NCBI RefSeq assembly: GCF_036127095.1
Contig: NZ_CP108006.1
Span: 5,509,501-5,573,500, forward strand
DNA from: Streptomyces sp. NBC_00335
Lineage (GTDB): Bacteria; Actinomycetota; Actinomycetes; Streptomycetales; Streptomycetaceae
Length of the DNA stretch: 64,000 bases
Direction: 5' to 3'
Shown here one piece after another: positions 60,980 through 64,000 of this stretch; position 1 is the first letter of the stretch; the number at the start of each line of letters is the position of its first letter. A program made the translations under genes and the position numbers. The notes under the pieces are model-generated. The model saw only the letters and a program-made list of their open reading frames with translations, was not told the DNA's origin and did no database searches.

Positions 60980-61390
60980 CTAGGCCGAGGGCCAGCCGAG
61001 CATCCTGAAGACTCCCTCGTCGCGGGCGCCGGCCGCCGCGTAGGTGGCCAGGGCTGCCTCGTTGTCGGTGTCGACGCCCACCCACATGCCGTAGCAGCCG
61101 CGCGACTCGGCCTCGGCGGCGAGTGCCTCGGTCAGGGCCCGGCCGAGGCCGCGCCGGCGGTGGGCCTCGTCCACGGAGAGCTCGTAGAGACACATCTCGG
61201 TGCCCTTGTCGGGGTGGATCATCTCGATGCCGGAGACCATGCCGACGGGGGCGTCGTCCACGTAGGCGATCAGCATCAGGTGCCCCGGCGCGGAGAGGAA
61301 CCGCTCCGACCAGTCCGCGCGGGCGGGCCCGTCGAAGAGGGCCTCTGCGGCGTGGAGTTCGGCGACGGTACGGGCGGGGCGGATGTCCAT
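60980..61390 (-). CDS. GNAT acetyltransferase related to AAC(3)-I
   Basis: A 136-residue GNAT protein. EMCLYELSVDEAHRRRGLGRALTEALAAEAESRG (about residues 64-97) closely resembles the acetyl-CoA region of aminoglycoside 3-N-acetyltransferase type I, which reads MFLYELAV...HRRRGI. Length also agrees. Whether it acts on aminoglycosides is unknown; many chromosomal relatives do not. The start at 61390 has no clear ribosome site, and a longer upstream frame looks non-coding. Confidence 0.72.
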   Translation of the reverse strand: MDIRPARTVAELHAAEALFDGPARADWSERFLSAPGHLMLIAYVDDAPVGMVSGIEMIHPDKGTEMCLYELSVDEAHRRRGLGRALTEALAAEAESRGCYGMWVGVDTDNEAALATYAAAGARDEGVFRMLGWPSA

Positions 61391-61581
61391 GGCGGCGACG
61401 ATAGCGGTGCCGACGCCGTTGACGGGAGCGATATCCAGAGCGGTGACGAGAGTGGTGACGAGAGCCGCGGAGCCGGGTGAGGCGACGGGGAAGGCGCCGG
61501 TGGCGGTGACGAACGGGGTGGCGCCGAGGGCGACGGAGCAGCGGCGAAAGCGGTGGCGAAGGCCGTGGCGATAATGGCCGG

Positions 61582-62238
61582 ATGAGTAACGGGGAGCATG
61601 GTTTCGACACGGAGTGGCGCGCCGCGCCGGAGCCCCTGCGCAGGGCGCTCGCCCTCGCCTACGAGGCCCTCGCGGCCGGAGGCCTCGCGGTGGGTGCGGT
61701 CCTGACGGACGCAGACGGGAAGCCCGTCGCCGAGGGCCGCAACGAGGCGTACGAAGACGGCCCGGGCACCGGACCACTGCGCGGGACGCCGCTCGCGCAT
61801 GCCGAGATGAACGCGCTGGGGGCCGCCCGTACGGGCTGGGACCTGGGCACGGCGACGCTGTGGAGCACCCAGGAGCCGTGCTCGATGTGCGCGGCGGCGG
61901 CCGAGTTCACCGGCGTGGGGCGGGTCCGGTACCTGGCCCCGGACCCGTGGGCACTGTCGAGCGACAACGGAACCGGATCCGGCGCCGACCCGGGCCGGTC
62001 GCAGTGGCTGCTGGTGGCCAACACCATGTTCCTGCGGAGCGTGGCCGTGGCCTCGGACGGCCCCGCGGAGCCGTCGATCCTGACGCACCACCGAGCCGTC
62101 GAACCGGAGACCACCGCCTTCCACGACAGCCTGCCGGCGGGTCTGCCGACGGCCGCCTCACCGCAGGACTGGCTGCGCCCCCACTGGACCCGTCTCGCGG
62201 AACTCTCGGCGGCCCGAGAGCTGCGCACGCTTCGCTGA
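61582..62238 (+). CDS. Cytidine/deoxycytidylate-family deaminase
   Basis: A 218-residue zinc hydrolase of the CDA/TadA/guanine deaminase superfamily. The zinc and proton-shuttle motif is HAEMNAL (about residues 73-79), followed by STQEPCSMCAAAAEF (about 95-109). The substrate may be a nucleobase, nucleoside or pterin. Its C-terminal 100 residues are longer than TadA and not assigned. It is convergent with the small secreted protein gene. Confidence 0.82.
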   Translation: MSNGEHGFDTEWRAAPEPLRRALALAYEALAAGGLAVGAVLTDADGKPVAEGRNEAYEDGPGTGPLRGTPLAHAEMNALGAARTGWDLGTATLWSTQEPCSMCAAAAEFTGVGRVRYLAPDPWALSSDNGTGSGADPGRSQWLLVANTMFLRSVAVASDGPAEPSILTHHRAVEPETTAFHDSLPAGLPTAASPQDWLRPHWTRLAELSAARELRTLR

Positions 62239-62258
62239 CACCCCCGGGCCGAACCGGA

Positions 62259-62828
62259 TCAGGGGGCCGTGGCCGACACCTGCCGGACGGGGACGCCGCC
62301 CTGCGTCCCCGCGCCGGGGGACCGGGTGCCGTCGGTCCAGGCGTAGACCTCCTTGCCGCGCACGGTGACCTGGTACTGGAAGGTGCCCCGGCACTCGGGC
62401 CGCTCCTCGGACCCGGTGCCCGCAGGCCACCACTTGGCCTCCAGCGCCGTCCCCGCGTGCTTGCTCGGCGTGCCCGCCGAGCACTGCGGGCCGTCCAGCG
62501 GGGTCGCCCCCAGCGTGAAGTGCAGCAGCCGCGCCTCACCGTCGGTGCGCGCCATTATTCGCACGTCGGTCGCGTCCTTCGGCACCCACTGCGGCAGCAC
62601 CCACGTCTCCTCCCCACGTGCCCGCTTCCGGAGGGCAGCCTCCCCGCGCGTCGGCTCTCCGCTGGTCGGAGCGTCGGCGGCCGTCGCGAAGCGCATGCCC
62701 TTCTCCTTGAACACCCGGTCGTTGATCCTGTCGGTCAGGGGGTTGGGCGGGAGGTTGGGCAGGGCGATGGCAGCGGTGGCGAGGACTCCGACGGTGGCGG
62801 CGGCGATGACGAGAGGACGGCGGTTCAT
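62259..62828 (-). CDS. Secreted or membrane-anchored protein of unknown function
   Basis: A 189-residue protein with an N-terminal hydrophobic segment (RRPLVIAAATVGVLATAAIA) that acts as signal peptide or anchor. The rest is a small beta-rich domain with two cysteines (QCSAGTP, ECRGTF) about 25 residues apart, and ends VYAWTDGTRSPGAGTQG. I recognise no family. Upstream (62829-63101) is a spacer with a C/CC-rich run. Confidence 0.65.
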   Translation of the reverse strand: MNRRPLVIAAATVGVLATAAIALPNLPPNPLTDRINDRVFKEKGMRFATAADAPTSGEPTRGEAALRKRARGEETWVLPQWVPKDATDVRIMARTDGEARLLHFTLGATPLDGPQCSAGTPSKHAGTALEAKWWPAGTGSEERPECRGTFQYQVTVRGKEVYAWTDGTRSPGAGTQGGVPVRQVSATAP

Positions 62829-63101
62829 GTCCACGAGTATTCGCGGGTGAGGCCGTAGTCCGCGTCCCTCCCGAGGCTGAACCGGATCTCTGCCGCAAGA
62901 GTGACAACGGCTCATACCTGAGTACTGGTCCCGCCCTCCGGTCGCCCTCGCCTGACACGTCCGACACCCCTGGTGGCACCCCTCGTTAGTGGATGCGTGC
63001 CCCACCGCCCCGCCATCGCCCCCACCCCGGCCGCCCCCACCCCAGCCGCCCCGATCCCGGCCGCAGCCCCAGCCCCGGCCCCCACCCGTACCGGAGCCCG
63101 G

Positions 63102-63551
63102 ATGTCCGCCCTCGTCTCCGGCGCCGTGGCGGCCGTACTGGCCTTCGCGCCCACGGCGGCCGCGGCCCGGCAGGCCCCGCAGGTTCCCGAGGACAAGCCG
63201 CAGGTGCTGAGCGGCTGGACGCAGCCGGGCACGGCCAGCCAGGAGGCCTGGGCCGCGGCGCGCGGGAACCGGGGCGAGTGGGAGCCGTACGGCTTCGACT
63301 GGACCACGGACTACTGCACCACGTCCCCGGACAACCCCTTCGGCTTCCCCTTCCGGACGGCCTGCGCCCGGCACGACTTCGGCTACCGCAACTACAAGGC
63401 GCCGGGCGAGTTCCAGGCGGCCAAGCCCCGGCTGGACGAGATGTTCCACTCCGACCTGAAGCGCGTCTGCGCACGCTACTCGGGCGCCCGCAAGGCCTCC
63501 TGCGACGGCACCGCGTGGACCTACTACCAGGCCGTCAGGGCCTTCGAGTAG
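63102..63551 (+). CDS. Secreted phospholipase A2 (streptomycete/prokaryotic type)
   Basis: A 149-residue precursor whose mature part closely matches the known small Streptomyces phospholipase A2. It contains FDWTTDYCTTSPDNPFGFPF and the active-site segment ACARHDFGYRNYK (about residues 87-99), with the His-Asp pair, and WTYYQAV near the end. Four cysteines can form two disulfides. It releases the sn-2 fatty acid from phospholipids outside the cell. ATG 63102 has GGAG six bases upstream and gives a normal signal peptide; an upstream start would add a Pro/Ala-rich leader. Confidence 0.92.
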   Translation: MSALVSGAVAAVLAFAPTAAAARQAPQVPEDKPQVLSGWTQPGTASQEAWAAARGNRGEWEPYGFDWTTDYCTTSPDNPFGFPFRTACARHDFGYRNYKAPGEFQAAKPRLDEMFHSDLKRVCARYSGARKASCDGTAWTYYQAVRAFE

Positions 63552-63690
63552 CCCTCCGGACTGTGGGCCGCGTTCGCACTGCTCCGCTCCCGTCCGGCCG
63601 CACGGGGGTGAACGCGGGCCGGTCATCGGGATCTCCGGGGCGAGACGCCGGATCCGGCCCTGGGGGGCATGGCGCTCTGCGGGTAGGCGG

Positions 63691-63735
63691 CCTACACGGC
63701 CTACACGGCCTCCACGGCCTACGCGGCCTACGCCT
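63691..63735. repeat. Five 9-base tandem repeats over a stop codon
   Basis: CCTACACGG and variants occur five times in a row at 63691-63735. The last unit contains the stop codon and final residues of the leftward metallophosphoesterase gene. Confidence 0.8.
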
Positions 63736-64000
63736 GCGGGGCGCGCAGTTCCAGCAGGGTGATGTCCGCCGGCGCGCCGACCCGAACCGGTGGGCCGAAG
63801 AAGCCCGCCCCGTTCGTCACGTACACCTTGGTGTCGTCCACCGTGCCGAGACCGGAGTTGACCGGATTGGCCAGCTCGGTGAGCGCGGTCAGCGGGAACA
63901 TCTGCCCGCCGTGCGTGTGTCCGGACAGTTGGAGGTCCACCCCGTGCCGGGCGGCCTCGCCGGCGAACACCGGCTGGTGGGCGAGGAGTACGACGGGACG
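63728..64000 (-). CDS. Metallophosphoesterase, C-terminal part (cut by window edge)
   Basis: The frame is open to the window end, where it reads PVVLLAHQPVFAGEAARHGVDLQ; the start lies beyond. Visible metal ligands are the His of LLAHQP and the GHTHGG motif of LQLSGHTHGGQMFPL. With FFGPPVRVGAPADITLLEL at the end, this matches the calcineurin-like YkuE/YaeI group, often membrane-anchored UDP-2,3-diacylglucosamine or lipid phosphoesterase relatives. The 91 visible residues do not fix a substrate. The stop lies within a 9-base repeat. Confidence 0.85.
   Translation of the reverse strand, partial: RPVVLLAHQPVFAGEAARHGVDLQLSGHTHGGQMFPLTALTELANPVNSGLGTVDDTKVYVTNGAGFFGPPVRVGAPADITLLELRAPQA

Overview
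The window reads as chromosomal DNA of a Streptomyces or close relative. GC is very high with strong third-position GC, starts are often GTG behind GGAGG-type ribosome sites, and typical family members are present: a secreted S37 tripeptidyl aminopeptidase, a streptomycete phospholipase A2, a GntR/HATPase pair, a BldC-like HTH protein and a streptomycete-type small repeat. I found no tRNA, rRNA or CRISPR array.

Layout. 1-13.9 kb: accessory and housekeeping genes (HATPase/GntR pair sharing CTAGAGA boxes, a one-chain double ABC exporter, an EF-hand protein, an aldehyde dehydrogenase-like protein, secreted proteins, a Tat-exported family 3 glycosidase, a LysR/EamA pair). 13.97-34.6 kb: a biosynthetic locus with its own TrmB/LuxR-type regulator and a long rightward gene train that ends at an 18-bp hairpin. 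34.7-39.4 kb: DUF937 protein, RecD2-like helicase, citrate synthase. 39.6-46.7 kb: copper efflux (copA, copZ, CsoR-type box), a CPA2 antiporter, a TetR/MMPL pair. 47.8-55.4 kb: myo-inositol catabolism, iolG-iolE facing iolC-iolB-iolD-mmsA. 55.5-64 kb: secreted and small proteins, including a DUF916/WxL-like pair, a subtilisin, a GNAT related to AAC(3)-I, a deaminase, a phospholipase A2 and a truncated metallophosphoesterase.

The main discovery candidate is the 15.1-34.6 kb locus. In order it encodes a 47-residue hydrophobic peptide, a heme-oxygenase-like diiron oxidase (HDO), a GNAT, an isochorismatase-like cysteine hydrolase, a HypE homologue ending in Pro-Arg-Leu-Cys, a four-domain HypF homologue, a diaminobutyrate-type class III aminotransferase, a cyclase-fold protein without metal ligands, an MHS-type MFS transporter, an M20 deacylase, an ATP-grasp ligase, a double ATP-grasp protein, a second MFS exporter, a class I aminotransferase and a SnoaL-like protein. 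HypF and HypE together turn carbamoyl phosphate into an enzyme-bound thiocyanate for [NiFe]-hydrogenase, yet no hydrogenase, HypC or HypD gene is visible. I infer a carrier-free, ATP-grasp-built amino-acid or peptide metabolite whose cyano or carbamoyl-derived group comes from HypEF. I know of no described pathway of this kind.

A TnpB (IS1341-like) element sits at the 3' end of the double ATP-grasp gene. Joining its flanks restores 18 further codons and a GTGA start/stop overlap with the next gene, so the insertion interrupted a continuous operon. A second unusual point is iolB, which carries about 300 bp of small-repeat sequence read in frame through the enzyme.
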